A DNA stretch of 50,558 bases, taken from assembly GCA_023411265.1 (NCBI GenBank), contig JAEYOX010000073.1, positions 1 to 50,558 of the forward strand, read 5' to 3'. The notes under the pieces were generated by a model that worked only from the letters and a program-made list of their open reading frames with translations, was not told the DNA's origin and did not search any database. Shown here piece after piece: positions 8,284 through 15,778 of this stretch (position 1 is its first letter; each line of letters begins with the position of its first letter). This DNA comes from Bacteroidota bacterium. GTDB taxonomy: Bacteria; Bacteroidota; Bacteroidia; Flavobacteriales; Weeksellaceae. The translations under genes and the position numbers were made by a program.

Positions 8284-9794
8284 TTACGAATTTCATACTT
8301 GCACCGGTTTTATTGCACATGCTCACGGCAATTGTTTTGTTGTTTTTCTGGCGAAACATTGCAGCGCAAAAGGTGATCAGTGTTATCGGAAATTTCATTG
8401 CATTCTTGTTATGTCTGAGATTATTTTCTGCAACGCAGGAATATGGCTATCTGATTGTGCAGGTAGGAAACTGGGAAGCTCCTTTCGGGATTATTTTCGT
8501 ATCAGACGCATTAAGTTCGATTATGGTGGTGCTTACAGCCATCATCAGTCTGGCCGTTGGAATTTTTTCCACAGTTGCTATTAATCCGAGTCGTATTAAA
8601 TACGGATATTTTGTGATATTTCATTTTTTAGTCATGGGACTCTTGGGTTCATTCCTCACGGGTGATATTTTCAATCTTTACGTTTGGTTTGAAGTGGTAA
8701 TTATATCGTCTTTCGTGCTTTTAACACTGGGTGGAAAGAGACTTCAGATGGAAGGTGCCATCAAATATGTGACGATGAATATGCTGGCCTCCATTATTTT
8801 TCTAACCGCTATTGGCATTTTGTATGGAATTACCGGGACATTGAACATGGCCGATCTGGCTGTTAAAATAAATAACGTAAACCAAGGGTTGGTGTCAGTG
8901 ACGGCTTTATTGTTTTTCGTAGGTTTTGGGATTAAATCTGCTATTTTTCCTTTGTATTTCTGGCTGCCCTCCTCTTATCATACACCACCCTCAGCCATAG
9001 CCGCAATCTTTGGCGGATTGCTGACCAAAATGGGAATTTATGCAATGCTGAGAACCTTCACTCTTATCTTTCAGCCCGATGAATTCATGCAGAATGTTTT
9101 CATTGTTGTCGCCGTGTTAACAATGATAACAGGAGCTTTGGGAGCTGTCAACAAGCGAAGCATCAGAAGACTTATATCTTATCTGATTGTGTGTCACATC
9201 GGCTATCTGATTGCAGGAATTGGGCTTTATACCGAAATCGCAATTGTAGGTATCATATTTTATTTGATGCACGATGTGATTGTCAAAAGTAATTTACTGA
9301 TGATAACAGGAATTATTCAGAAAATTCGTGAAACCATTGATATGACAAGGCTAGGTGGACTGTATAAGGATTATCCGAAACTGTCTTTGGTTATAGTTAT
9401 TGCCATGTTTTCACTGATCGGGATTCCTCCTTTGTCAGGATTCTGGCCGAAAATTCAATTCTTTGGAGAATCTTTGCATAGCCAGCATTATGTGCTTCTG
9501 GGAGCCTTTATTTTTGCAAGTTTTGTAACTTTATACGCTCTGGCAAGAATGTGGTCTGAAGTATTCTGGAAAGAATCTCCTAAGCCATTGACCGAAGAGA
9601 TCGACCGGTTTGCCCAGCTTTCCATTTATGAAAAAACGGCGCTGGTGGCTCCCGTAACTGCACTTTCTTTGGTGTCTTTATGCTTGGGACTGAATGCTGG
9701 ATATTTTTACGATCTGGCACAAGGAACAGCAGTTGAACTAATGAATCCGACTCTTTATATAGATGCGGTATTAAACGGAAATTACGGAAAATGA
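8280..9794 (+). CDS. mrpD: Na+/H+ antiporter subunit D (NuoN-like)
   Basis: A 504-residue protein with about fourteen predicted helices, the second NuoL/M/N-type proton pump of the Mrp complex. Supporting stretches are FNLYVWFEVVIISSFVLL (about 130-147), GIKSAIFPLYFWLPSSYHTP (about 217-236) with the conserved Lys in a helix, and IGIPPLSGFWPKI at about 380-392. The start overlaps the mrpC stop (ATGA) and the stop overlaps the mrpE start (ATGA). Confidence 0.95.
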   Translation: MITNFILAPVLLHMLTAIVLLFFWRNIAAQKVISVIGNFIAFLLCLRLFSATQEYGYLIVQVGNWEAPFGIIFVSDALSSIMVVLTAIISLAVGIFSTVAINPSRIKYGYFVIFHFLVMGLLGSFLTGDIFNLYVWFEVVIISSFVLLTLGGKRLQMEGAIKYVTMNMLASIIFLTAIGILYGITGTLNMADLAVKINNVNQGLVSVTALLFFVGFGIKSAIFPLYFWLPSSYHTPPSAIAAIFGGLLTKMGIYAMLRTFTLIFQPDEFMQNVFIVVAVLTMITGALGAVNKRSIRRLISYLIVCHIGYLIAGIGLYTEIAIVGIIFYLMHDVIVKSNLLMITGIIQKIRETIDMTRLGGLYKDYPKLSLVIVIAMFSLIGIPPLSGFWPKIQFFGESLHSQHYVLLGAFIFASFVTLYALARMWSEVFWKESPKPLTEEIDRFAQLSIYEKTALVAPVTALSLVSLCLGLNAGYFYDLAQGTAVELMNPTLYIDAVLNGNYGK

Positions 9795-10273
9795 TAAAGA
9801 ATTTTTTACTCAACTTATTACTTTCCCTGGTTTGGGTTGCACTCACCGGTCATTTGAACTATGTCAATTCACTTTTTGGATTTCTATTGGGGTTTGCGAT
9901 TTTGTGGATACTGACCAGAACCGGAACTATTGAAGAAAAAGGATATTTCTACAAAGTTCCCAAACTTTTATTATTTTGCCTCTACTTTCTGAATGATATG
10001 ATTAAGGCCAATTTAGAAGTGACAAAAGAAATTTTGACTCCAAGATTTAATTTGAATCCTGGGGTGGTCATTTTTGAACACAGGTTAAAGTCTGATTTTG
10101 AAATCACGATGCTTTCAAATCTCATTGCTTTAACGCCTGGAACAATGGTTTTGAAAATTAGCCCCGACAAGAAGTATTTGTATATCCATAGTTTCAATCT
10201 GAAGGATAAGAATAAATTTGCAGAAAAGATGAGAAACGGATTGGAAAAAAAATTAATTGAAGTTATACGATAA
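9791..10273 (+). CDS. mrpE: Na+/H+ antiporter subunit E
   Basis: A 160-residue protein of the MnhE family. Two N-terminal helices (about 5-40) are followed by KVPKLLLFCLYFLNDMIKAN (about 55-74), then a soluble part with SNLIALTPGTMVLKISPDK (about 110-128) and the YIHSFN motif, all typical of MnhE. It starts inside the mrpD stop. The frame of the following mrpF could start within its last codons, but an ATG just after its stop is more likely. Confidence 0.94.
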   Translation: MIKNFLLNLLLSLVWVALTGHLNYVNSLFGFLLGFAILWILTRTGTIEEKGYFYKVPKLLLFCLYFLNDMIKANLEVTKEILTPRFNLNPGVVIFEHRLKSDFEITMLSNLIALTPGTMVLKISPDKKYLYIHSFNLKDKNKFAEKMRNGLEKKLIEVIR

Positions 10274-10274
10274 T

Positions 10275-10562
10275 ATGTCTGTTCATCAATATTTGCTGTA
10301 CGTACCCATGCCGCTTATTTGTGTGGCATTCTTGATTATATTCCTTCGTTTTTGGAAAGGCCCCCAAGTGGTGGATCGGGTTGTGGCGATTGATCTGCTG
10401 ATCACATCAGGGGTAGGGCTCATTGGTATTTTTGGTATTTTGTATGACAATGAATCCTTTCTGGACGTCGCCATGATTCTGGCGCTTATTGCATTTTTAA
10501 GTACAATCGCTTTTTCTTATTATCTTGATATGGGACAAAGCAATAAACAAAGGAAAAAATGA
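10275..10562 (+). CDS. mrpF: Na+/H+ antiporter subunit F
   Basis: A small three-helix membrane protein (95 residues from this start). It shows the MrpF core FLIIFLRFWKGPQVVDRVVA (about 17-36) and DLLITSGVGLIGIFGILYD, with ALIAFLSTIAFSYYL near the end. A start six codons earlier, at 10257 inside mrpE, is open but adds residues not expected for the family; the ATG one base after the mrpE stop is preferred. The stop overlaps mrpG by four bases. Confidence 0.92.
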   Translation: MSVHQYLLYVPMPLICVAFLIIFLRFWKGPQVVDRVVAIDLLITSGVGLIGIFGILYDNESFLDVAMILALIAFLSTIAFSYYLDMGQSNKQRKK

Positions 10563-10918
10563 ACGAGTTGATAATAATGATTTTGTGTACGCTGGGAGCG
10601 ATTTTTGTGCTGATAGCCGCTCTTGGAATTTATCGGATGCCCGATTTTTATTTGCGCCTTTCGGTCACGGTAAAGGCCGGAACCTTGGGTGTAGGATGCA
10701 TTCTTGGTGCTGTCGCATTTTATTTTTATGATTTTGCGGTTTCTACCAAAGTTTTTGCCATTATTTTCTTTTTGTTTATCACCTCGCCGGTAGCTGCCTT
10801 TATGATCTCCCGAACAGCTTTTGTGAGCGGTATCCATATGTTTAATACCACGATCGTGGAAGAAGACGGACAGGGTAGGGAAGAAGTCCATGCTGAAGAT
10901 GTGAAGAAGAATGATTAA
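10559..10918 (+). CDS. mrpG: Na+/H+ antiporter subunit G
   Basis: A 119-residue membrane protein of the MnhG/PhaG family, the last gene of the mrp operon. The family motif ALGIYRMPDFYLRLSVTVKA is at about 20-39, followed by GTLGVGCILGAVAFYF and ITSPVAAFMISRTAF (about 74-88). A charged C-terminal tail (about 100-119, rich in Glu, Asp and Lys) is probably cytoplasmic. The ATGA overlap with mrpF and the terminator downstream close the operon. Confidence 0.94.
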   Translation: MNELIIMILCTLGAIFVLIAALGIYRMPDFYLRLSVTVKAGTLGVGCILGAVAFYFYDFAVSTKVFAIIFFLFITSPVAAFMISRTAFVSGIHMFNTTIVEEDGQGREEVHAEDVKKND

Positions 10919-11036
10919 AGTACAAAGATTTGCTTCATTCTGAAAAAGCTTGATTGTGAGCATCGAACTGCAATTATTTGCTAAAAAATTTTTAAGATTT
11001 CGACAAAGCAAATGATTATTGATTGACTTTTAAAAT

Positions 11037-11069
11037 AAAAGCTCTGCCAGTACGACAGAGCTTTTTTTT
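11037..11069. terminator. Bidirectional terminator between mrp operon and lipoprotein genes
   Basis: AAAAGCTCTG (11037-11046) pairs with CAGAGCTTTT (11056-11065); a run of eight T follows on the plus strand and a matching A-rich run precedes it, so it can stop transcription from both the mrp operon and the minus-strand lipoprotein genes, which converge here. Confidence 0.85.
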
Positions 11070-11086
11070 GTTTTATAAAATATATT

Positions 11087-11545
11087 TTACTGAACTTTTA
11101 CCAATGAATAAACCGTAGATTCATACACTTGCGTGTCGGGATCTAAATTTTCAATTTTAAGATTCATGGAAGTTTCAGTTATGTCCAGTGCTTTTCCCCT
11201 TTCCTGATGCGTAAGGTAATTGATGGTAATATCACCGGTGCTGTTATCGTAATCGTATTGCAGGTTTTGCTCGTATGCTGTGGTGCACGTATTCGGATTC
11301 AATTCCACTCTCCATAATATCTTCCCAGTGCCGTTTTCCCGAAACTCCCATCTGGATTCCTGTTCACAATCACTGTACAGAAAAGTTTCTGAAGTAGGCG
11401 CATTTACATTGTTCACTACGGTTTTCACCATTTGAACAGGTTTCCATACTCCGGTCACTTCCGGATATACGATCGGGTCTTCATTATCACAACTCAGTGT
11501 TGTGAACATCAGCAGCCCTACAAAAAATAAAAGTATCTTTCTCAT
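11087..11545 (-). CDS. Lipocalin-like lipoprotein
   Basis: A 152-residue protein with a lipoprotein signal (basic start, hydrophobic core, LSC with Cys19). After the lipobox it has V-x-G-x-W-K at about 30-35, a ESRWEFRENGTGKI segment and alternating strands, the pattern of small lipocalin-like domain proteins common in Bacteroidota. Acidic residues follow the Cys (DNEDP), which in this phylum often goes with surface export, though that is inference. It lies 12 bases downstream of a similar gene and is probably the second gene of a two-gene unit, likely by duplication. The ligand is unknown. Confidence 0.75.
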   Translation of the reverse strand: MRKILLFFVGLLMFTTLSCDNEDPIVYPEVTGVWKPVQMVKTVVNNVNAPTSETFLYSDCEQESRWEFRENGTGKILWRVELNPNTCTTAYEQNLQYDYDNSTGDITINYLTHQERGKALDITETSMNLKIENLDPDTQVYESTVYSLVKVQ

Positions 11546-11557
11546 TTTTAAATAAAA

Positions 11558-12022
11558 TTATTTTGTCATATTAAGCGTTATTTTACCGTTAAAGGTTCCG
11601 AGCGGTGTCTGCATATCCGTCTGCTTCTCAATAATCAACTCTGAATTAGTAACCTTGATTACCTTGATGTCTTCCGAAGTCCCATTAGATTTAATAGTTA
11701 TCATCTTGATATCGGGCTCGTAAATGTAAGTGGCGTTTTCATCTATTATCACATCGCAGGTTCCTGTGATATCCTGCTTTATTGAGACATATCCGGATTT
11801 GTCTGCATTTAGATCCATTTTGGATTCTTTTACACAATCGGTTTCTGATGAGTGGTTAATGTTCATTGGGAAACCTCCGGCAGCAATAACACCTTTAGCC
11901 GTCATTTTCTGAACTTTCCAGTTTCCTATTACAGAAGTTACCTCTTCCTCTGGATCATCCTTTCTGCATGAAACTATCATCAGCATGCCCGCCATTAAAG
12001 TAAAAAATAAAATTTTCTTCAT
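11558..12022 (-). CDS. Lipocalin-like lipoprotein (paralog of its neighbour)
   Basis: A 154-residue lipoprotein (MKKILFFTLMAGMLMIVSC, Cys19) followed by acidic residues and then GNWKVQKM at about 34-41, CVKESKMDLNADKSG, and a run of beta strands. The G-x-W-K start and the conserved Cys-x-x-E/K-S segment match the following gene, so the two are paralogs of a lipocalin-like fold. The ATG at 12022 is chosen; a TTG two codons earlier is open but would only lengthen the signal. A candidate promoter is seen upstream. No function can be assigned. Confidence 0.73.
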   Translation of the reverse strand: MKKILFFTLMAGMLMIVSCRKDDPEEEVTSVIGNWKVQKMTAKGVIAAGGFPMNINHSSETDCVKESKMDLNADKSGYVSIKQDITGTCDVIIDENATYIYEPDIKMITIKSNGTSEDIKVIKVTNSELIIEKQTDMQTPLGTFNGKITLNMTK

Positions 12023-12041
12023 GTTCAATTGAATAAGATGG

Positions 12042-12070
12042 TAAAGTTAAAATTTTTCCCGATGTAACAA
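12042..12070 (-). promoter_or_regulatory. Candidate promoter of the lipoprotein pair
   Basis: On the minus strand TTG (12070-12068) is followed after 18 bases by TAACTTTA (12049-12042), one mismatch from TAnnTTTG. The ATG at 12022 is about 20 bases further on. Confidence 0.45.
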
Positions 12071-12125
12071 GAGCGTTTTTCGGAAATTTTTGCTTTTTTC
12101 TGAACAATAATAAGTTTTTCGATTT

Positions 12126-13361
12126 TTATCCCAAATCTGAGACGATTTTTTTCATGATAAGTTCAGTAGAATTGGGTTGGTTGCTTATAAATTCGCCGGC
12201 ATTTCTTCCCATTTCTTCTAATAACTTTTGGTCGTTCATGATTTTCAGAATAAAATCTGCAGCATAATTCTCATCAAGAAACGAGACTCCACCTTTATTC
12301 CTGATGAGATCATCGGCTTCAGGATTCTTTTGATATCGGTTTCCAAAAAGTACAGGAATTCCGAAAGTAGCCGCTTCCAGAATGTTGTGAAGCCCGGCCG
12401 AATGAAAACCTCCTCCTACGAACGCCAGGTCAGCATAAGCATAAATTTTGGAGAGCAAACCAACACTGTCAATAATCATCACCTGGACGTCAGGCTGCTG
12501 CTCAACGGTTGTTTCACTATATAAAACCGAATTTGGAAAAAGATGCTGAAGATACTCCACTCTTTTTAAGTCATGCGGCGCAATGATGATTTTCAACTCA
12601 GGTAATTTCGCGGCCACAATTCGGGCAATTTCTTCCTCAGTTTCCCACGAACTTCCGAAAACGAGCAATAGTTTTTCCTCTTTAAATTCAGCAATAAAAT
12701 CGACATGAGAATCTCGCTCTTTTATCTGTCGAACCCTGTCGTATCTGGTGTCACCAGAAATGGAAGACTGATCCAGTTTGATGGTTTTCGCTAAAGCATA
12801 AGAAGTATTGGTCTGATGAAAAAACCAATCTACGTTTTTCCTCAATTGTTTAACACACCATTTCCCATACGGCTTGAAGAAGATTTGCCTTTCATAAAAA
12901 AGAGAAGAAATCACATAAATTTTTACCTGATCTCTTTTGAGTTTCTGCAGCAGATTGTACCAGTATTCATATTTTACAGTGAAAAAAATGACGGGTTTGA
13001 AATTCGAAAGAAATTCATTAATCCAAACCGGTTTGTCGAAAGGAAGATAACATACTGCATCTGCAATTGTGTTTTTTTTCACTACAACTTCATAACCCGA
13101 AGGAGAGAAAAAAGTAATGAGAATTCTATGCTGGGGATATTTATTTTTCAGACGTTCCAATACCGGGAGCCCTTGTTCATATTCCCCAAGGCTCGCGGCA
13201 TGCATCCAGATAACGCTGTCATCTTTGGAAAAAACTGATTTAAGAATATCGCAGCTTTGCCTTCTTCCGGCCAGACCGCGCTTCAGTTTATAGTTAAATG
13301 ATGCTCCGACTTTTATTCCGAAAATCATTAAACTGATGAAAAAATTGTAAATCCTCTGCAT
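12126..13361 (-). CDS. kdtA: 3-deoxy-D-manno-octulosonic acid (Kdo) transferase
   Basis: A 411-residue protein of the GT30 family. It has the N-terminal membrane anchor (about 1-20), the VWMHAASLGEYEQGLPVLER motif (about 50-69), and the C-terminal half typical of GT30: LLVFGSSWETEEE (about 230-242), APHDLKRV, and FVGGGFHSAGLHNILEAATF (about 314-333) followed by PVLFG. KdtA transfers Kdo from CMP-Kdo onto lipid IVA at the cytoplasmic face of the inner membrane. This shows that the organism makes a Kdo-containing lipid A core, which fits the glycosyltransferase cluster at 30.6-36.5 kb. It follows the C40-type gene by about 60 bases. Confidence 0.94.
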   Translation of the reverse strand: MQRIYNFFISLMIFGIKVGASFNYKLKRGLAGRRQSCDILKSVFSKDDSVIWMHAASLGEYEQGLPVLERLKNKYPQHRILITFFSPSGYEVVVKKNTIADAVCYLPFDKPVWINEFLSNFKPVIFFTVKYEYWYNLLQKLKRDQVKIYVISSLFYERQIFFKPYGKWCVKQLRKNVDWFFHQTNTSYALAKTIKLDQSSISGDTRYDRVRQIKERDSHVDFIAEFKEEKLLLVFGSSWETEEEIARIVAAKLPELKIIIAPHDLKRVEYLQHLFPNSVLYSETTVEQQPDVQVMIIDSVGLLSKIYAYADLAFVGGGFHSAGLHNILEAATFGIPVLFGNRYQKNPEADDLIRNKGGVSFLDENYAADFILKIMNDQKLLEEMGRNAGEFISNQPNSTELIMKKIVSDLG

Positions 13362-13424
13362 TATGTTTTATTTTAAGGACACGGCAATGGAATGGATCAG
13401 TACTCCGGAATCAGCCGTTCCATT

Positions 13425-14105
13425 TTAGTCTAAAATATTTCTAATAAAACGAAGACGGTGGGTATGTCGTCCTAATTCTTTGTTGAAAATTCCTGACGAA
13501 TCAACCGAATCAATCCGTACTTTTCCGTAACAATGGATGATTTCATGCATATTGAGCATAATACCGGAGTGAACTATTTCGCCATTGTCGTCTTCAAAAA
13601 AAGCGAGATCACCGGCATTGCTTTCGCCAGCAAAAAATAAAGCTGCGCCTTGTTCGGCTTGTATAGAAAGCTTTTTCGGTAGTTTAACTCCGTACTGCCG
13701 GAATACGAATTGAACAAAACCACTGGCGTCCATCCCAAAACAACTTCTCCCTCCATACAGAAAAGGAGTATGGAGAAATTTCCGGGCAGTTTTTACAATA
13801 TCTTCTCTTGAAAGAGGTAGTGGTTTTTCAGAAAAAACCGGCCAGAAATGGGGTAGCTTTTCCGAATGAATGTGGTGTTTTTCCTTGATATTTTCTAATG
13901 TCTCTGCGCCGGAAATTTTAATCACATTCTTTTTGTCTGTCCATCCTTCTGTTTCGTCATCATCTGAAGCAATTCTGTAGAATCCGTTTTTTTCTTCCAA
14001 AATTTCGGCCGTTTCTCCAAAAAGCAGTTGAGAAATCATCACAGAATCCTGATAATGATCTTCCAGAATGGCCGTAAAAGCCACGTTACAGTACACTTTT
14101 CCCAT
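13425..14105 (-). CDS. SH3 and NlpC/P60-type (C40) protein with Cys-to-Ala at the active site
   Basis: A 226-residue protein: residues about 1-62 form a bacterial SH3-like domain (LLFGETAEILEEKNGFYRI and GW.DKKN), residues about 103-226 an NlpC/P60 domain. The family hallmark normally reads D-C-S-G-F; here it is FGMDASGFVQ at 123-132, with Ala127 (codon GCC at 13725-13727) in place of the nucleophile Cys. The His in EIVHSGI (179) and the IIHCYGKVRID motif (189-199) are kept. Members with Cys cleave gamma-D-Glu-diamino acid bonds in cell-wall peptides; this one is probably inactive and may bind peptide only. No signal peptide is seen. It sits six bases after the O-methyltransferase gene. Confidence 0.85.
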   Translation of the reverse strand: MGKVYCNVAFTAILEDHYQDSVMISQLLFGETAEILEEKNGFYRIASDDDETEGWTDKKNVIKISGAETLENIKEKHHIHSEKLPHFWPVFSEKPLPLSREDIVKTARKFLHTPFLYGGRSCFGMDASGFVQFVFRQYGVKLPKKLSIQAEQGAALFFAGESNAGDLAFFEDDNGEIVHSGIMLNMHEIIHCYGKVRIDSVDSSGIFNKELGRHTHRLRFIRNILD

Positions 14106-14111
14106 GAATTT

Positions 14112-14759
14112 CTATATCTTCCGAAGCAAGTTTACCCCGTCCCGCAAAGGTAAAATAAGATTTTCAAAATCCATATCCGCGGCAATCAGTTCATTCAAAT
14201 GCCGGATCACCTGAGTAGATTTTTGCTTTGGATTTTCTTCCAGAACTTTCCCATACCAAAGAACATTATCGAACATGACAACGGCTCCGGGTTTCAGTTT
14301 TGGTTTTATTAAACGAAAATATTCCACGTAATTTTCTTTGTCCGCATCTATGAAAACGAGATCGAAAGTTTCGTTGGTATCTCTCAGGAAATCTTTCGCA
14401 TCCTGAATCTTGAAATCAATTTGCCGCGAAAACCTGCTTTCGGCAAAATATTTTTTTGGTAAATAAGACAGTTCTTCGTTGATATCAAGAGTAGTAATGG
14501 TTCCTCCGCTTTGCAATCCTTCTGCCAGACAAAGCGTAGCATATCCTGTGAAAGTTCCTATTTCCAGAATGTTTTCAGGCCGAAGTATTTTGGAAATGAT
14601 TGTTAAAAATCTTCCCTGCTGATATCCTGAAATCATATGAGCATGTGTGGTTTTCTGATAGGTTTCCTTTCGCAGTCTTTTCAGAATTTCGGGTTCCTGA
14701 GAGGCGTGCTGTTCCAGATAACGGTCCATTTCCGGGAGTTGTTCGTCAAAATAACTCAT
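14112..14759 (-). CDS. Class I SAM-dependent O-methyltransferase
   Basis: A 215-residue protein of the catechol/caffeoyl-CoA O-methyltransferase family. The SAM-binding glycine loop is ILEIGTFTGYATLCLAEGL (about 62-80), followed by TLDINEE, the acidic metal-binding region DLVFIDADKENYVEYF (about 133-148) and MFDNVLWYGKV (about 161-171). Known relatives methylate catechol-type hydroxyls with Mg2+; the substrate is not visible. It is probably co-transcribed with the C40-type gene that starts six bases later. Confidence 0.9.
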   Translation of the reverse strand: MSYFDEQLPEMDRYLEQHASQEPEILKRLRKETYQKTTHAHMISGYQQGRFLTIISKILRPENILEIGTFTGYATLCLAEGLQSGGTITTLDINEELSYLPKKYFAESRFSRQIDFKIQDAKDFLRDTNETFDLVFIDADKENYVEYFRLIKPKLKPGAVVMFDNVLWYGKVLEENPKQKSTQVIRHLNELIAADMDFENLILPLRDGVNLLRKI

Positions 14760-14792
14760 CTTTACTTTTTTTCAAATGTATAAAAAATGAAA

Positions 14793-14824
14793 CAAAAAAC
14801 CTCGCCCGATGTGATCAGGCGAGG
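14793..14824 (-). terminator. Terminator of the OmpA-type gene
   Basis: On the minus strand CCTCGCC (14824-14818) pairs with GGCGAGG (14806-14800) and is followed by TTTTTTGTTTC. It lies between the OmpA-type gene and the O-methyltransferase gene. Confidence 0.8.
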
Positions 14825-14849
14825 CTGTAAAAGAGCTTTTACAAGTAAA

Positions 14850-15683
14850 TTATTTCTTTGGCGCAATATCCATCAGCTTCATGAACTCGTCCAGTTTCGG
14901 CATGATGATAATTTCAGTTCTTCTGTTTTCAGATCTTCCGGATACAGAAGCGTTGGTAGTTTTCGGGTTGTATTCGCTTCTTCCTCCAGCTGTGATCCTG
15001 TTAGGATTCACTCCAAATTCATTCTGGAGAATTCTCGCTACCGAAGTTCCTCTTAATGCAGAAAGATCCCAGTTGTCACGCGGAACATTGGCGGAATTTA
15101 AAGGAACATTGTCGGTATTTCCTTCTATAAGTACGGAATAAGTATCGTAATCATTGATAACAGAAGCTACTTTTCCTAATATTTCTCTGGCCTGAGGCAA
15201 TACGGCAAACTCTCCTGTTCTGTAAAGCATTTTATCTGATAATGAAATCATCACAACTCCTTTCAGAACTTTCACCTGTACATCATCGTCAGCAATATTG
15301 TCTAACGAACGCTTCAGTTTGTTGGACAGTGCCAGGTTCAAACTGTCGTTTTTAGCATTGGTCGAAATCAGTTGTTTGATGTAGGCATTTGATGCATTGA
15401 TTTCATTAATTAATTTCGTAATGTTGGTAGAGCCCTGTGTGGTATTGTTCAAACAGGCGTCCAATGAAGTTTTCAAAGCATCATTCTGGCTTTTCAGTAA
15501 TGTATTTTCGCTTACTAATCCCGAGTTCAATGATTTCAGATCCTGAATTTCCCGTTGTCTTTCTGCCAGATTTTCAATGCTTTGTTTGTAGTTCGTGTTC
15601 AAAGCATCGTATTGCTTCTTGCTGACACAGCTCGTCAATAAAATTGCAGCGGCTGAAATACTTAAAAAACTTGTTAATCTCAT
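14850..15683 (-). CDS. OmpA family lipoprotein with coiled-coil spacer
   Basis: A 277-residue protein with a lipoprotein signal (LLTSC, Cys19). Residues about 25-110 are rich in heptad-like patterns (NLAERQREIQDLKSLN, LKSQNDALKTSLD) and should form a coiled coil. Residues about 150-268 are the OmpA peptidoglycan-binding domain, shown by LIEGNTDNVPLN (about 187-198), NWDLSALRGTSVARIL and the ITAGGRSEYNPK...R.ENRRTEI pattern. It most likely tethers the outer membrane to peptidoglycan. It is a single-gene unit with its own terminator. The exact family member cannot be named. Confidence 0.9.
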   Translation of the reverse strand: MRLTSFLSISAAAILLTSCVSKKQYDALNTNYKQSIENLAERQREIQDLKSLNSGLVSENTLLKSQNDALKTSLDACLNNTTQGSTNITKLINEINASNAYIKQLISTNAKNDSLNLALSNKLKRSLDNIADDDVQVKVLKGVVMISLSDKMLYRTGEFAVLPQAREILGKVASVINDYDTYSVLIEGNTDNVPLNSANVPRDNWDLSALRGTSVARILQNEFGVNPNRITAGGRSEYNPKTTNASVSGRSENRRTEIIIMPKLDEFMKLMDIAPKK

Positions 15684-15756
15684 TATGTTTATTTTTTATA
15701 ATTGTCGGACTTCAAGAATTCAAATATACCAAAATTTCTCTTTGCAAAAGATGACT

Positions 15757-15764
15757 TATCTTTG
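15757..15764 (+). promoter_or_regulatory. -7 box of tilS promoter
   Basis: TATCTTTG is an exact TAnnTTTG match, 14 bases before the ATG at 15779. The GTG at 15764 is part of this box, which argues against its use as a start. A TTTG at 15741 is too close to be the -33 element; at the right spacing only TTTC-like sequence is seen. Confidence 0.5.
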
Positions 15765-15778
15765 TGTTTCTCATATTT

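Noticed and set aside
10520..11011. 163-codon minus-strand frame across mrpF-mrpG
   Set aside because: It is antisense to two well-supported antiporter genes, lacks any known motif and contains the bidirectional terminator side of the operon end.
13386..13424. AATGGAA/TTCCATT inverted repeat after the C40-type gene as a terminator
   Set aside because: The loop is long and there is no T-run after the stem on the minus strand.
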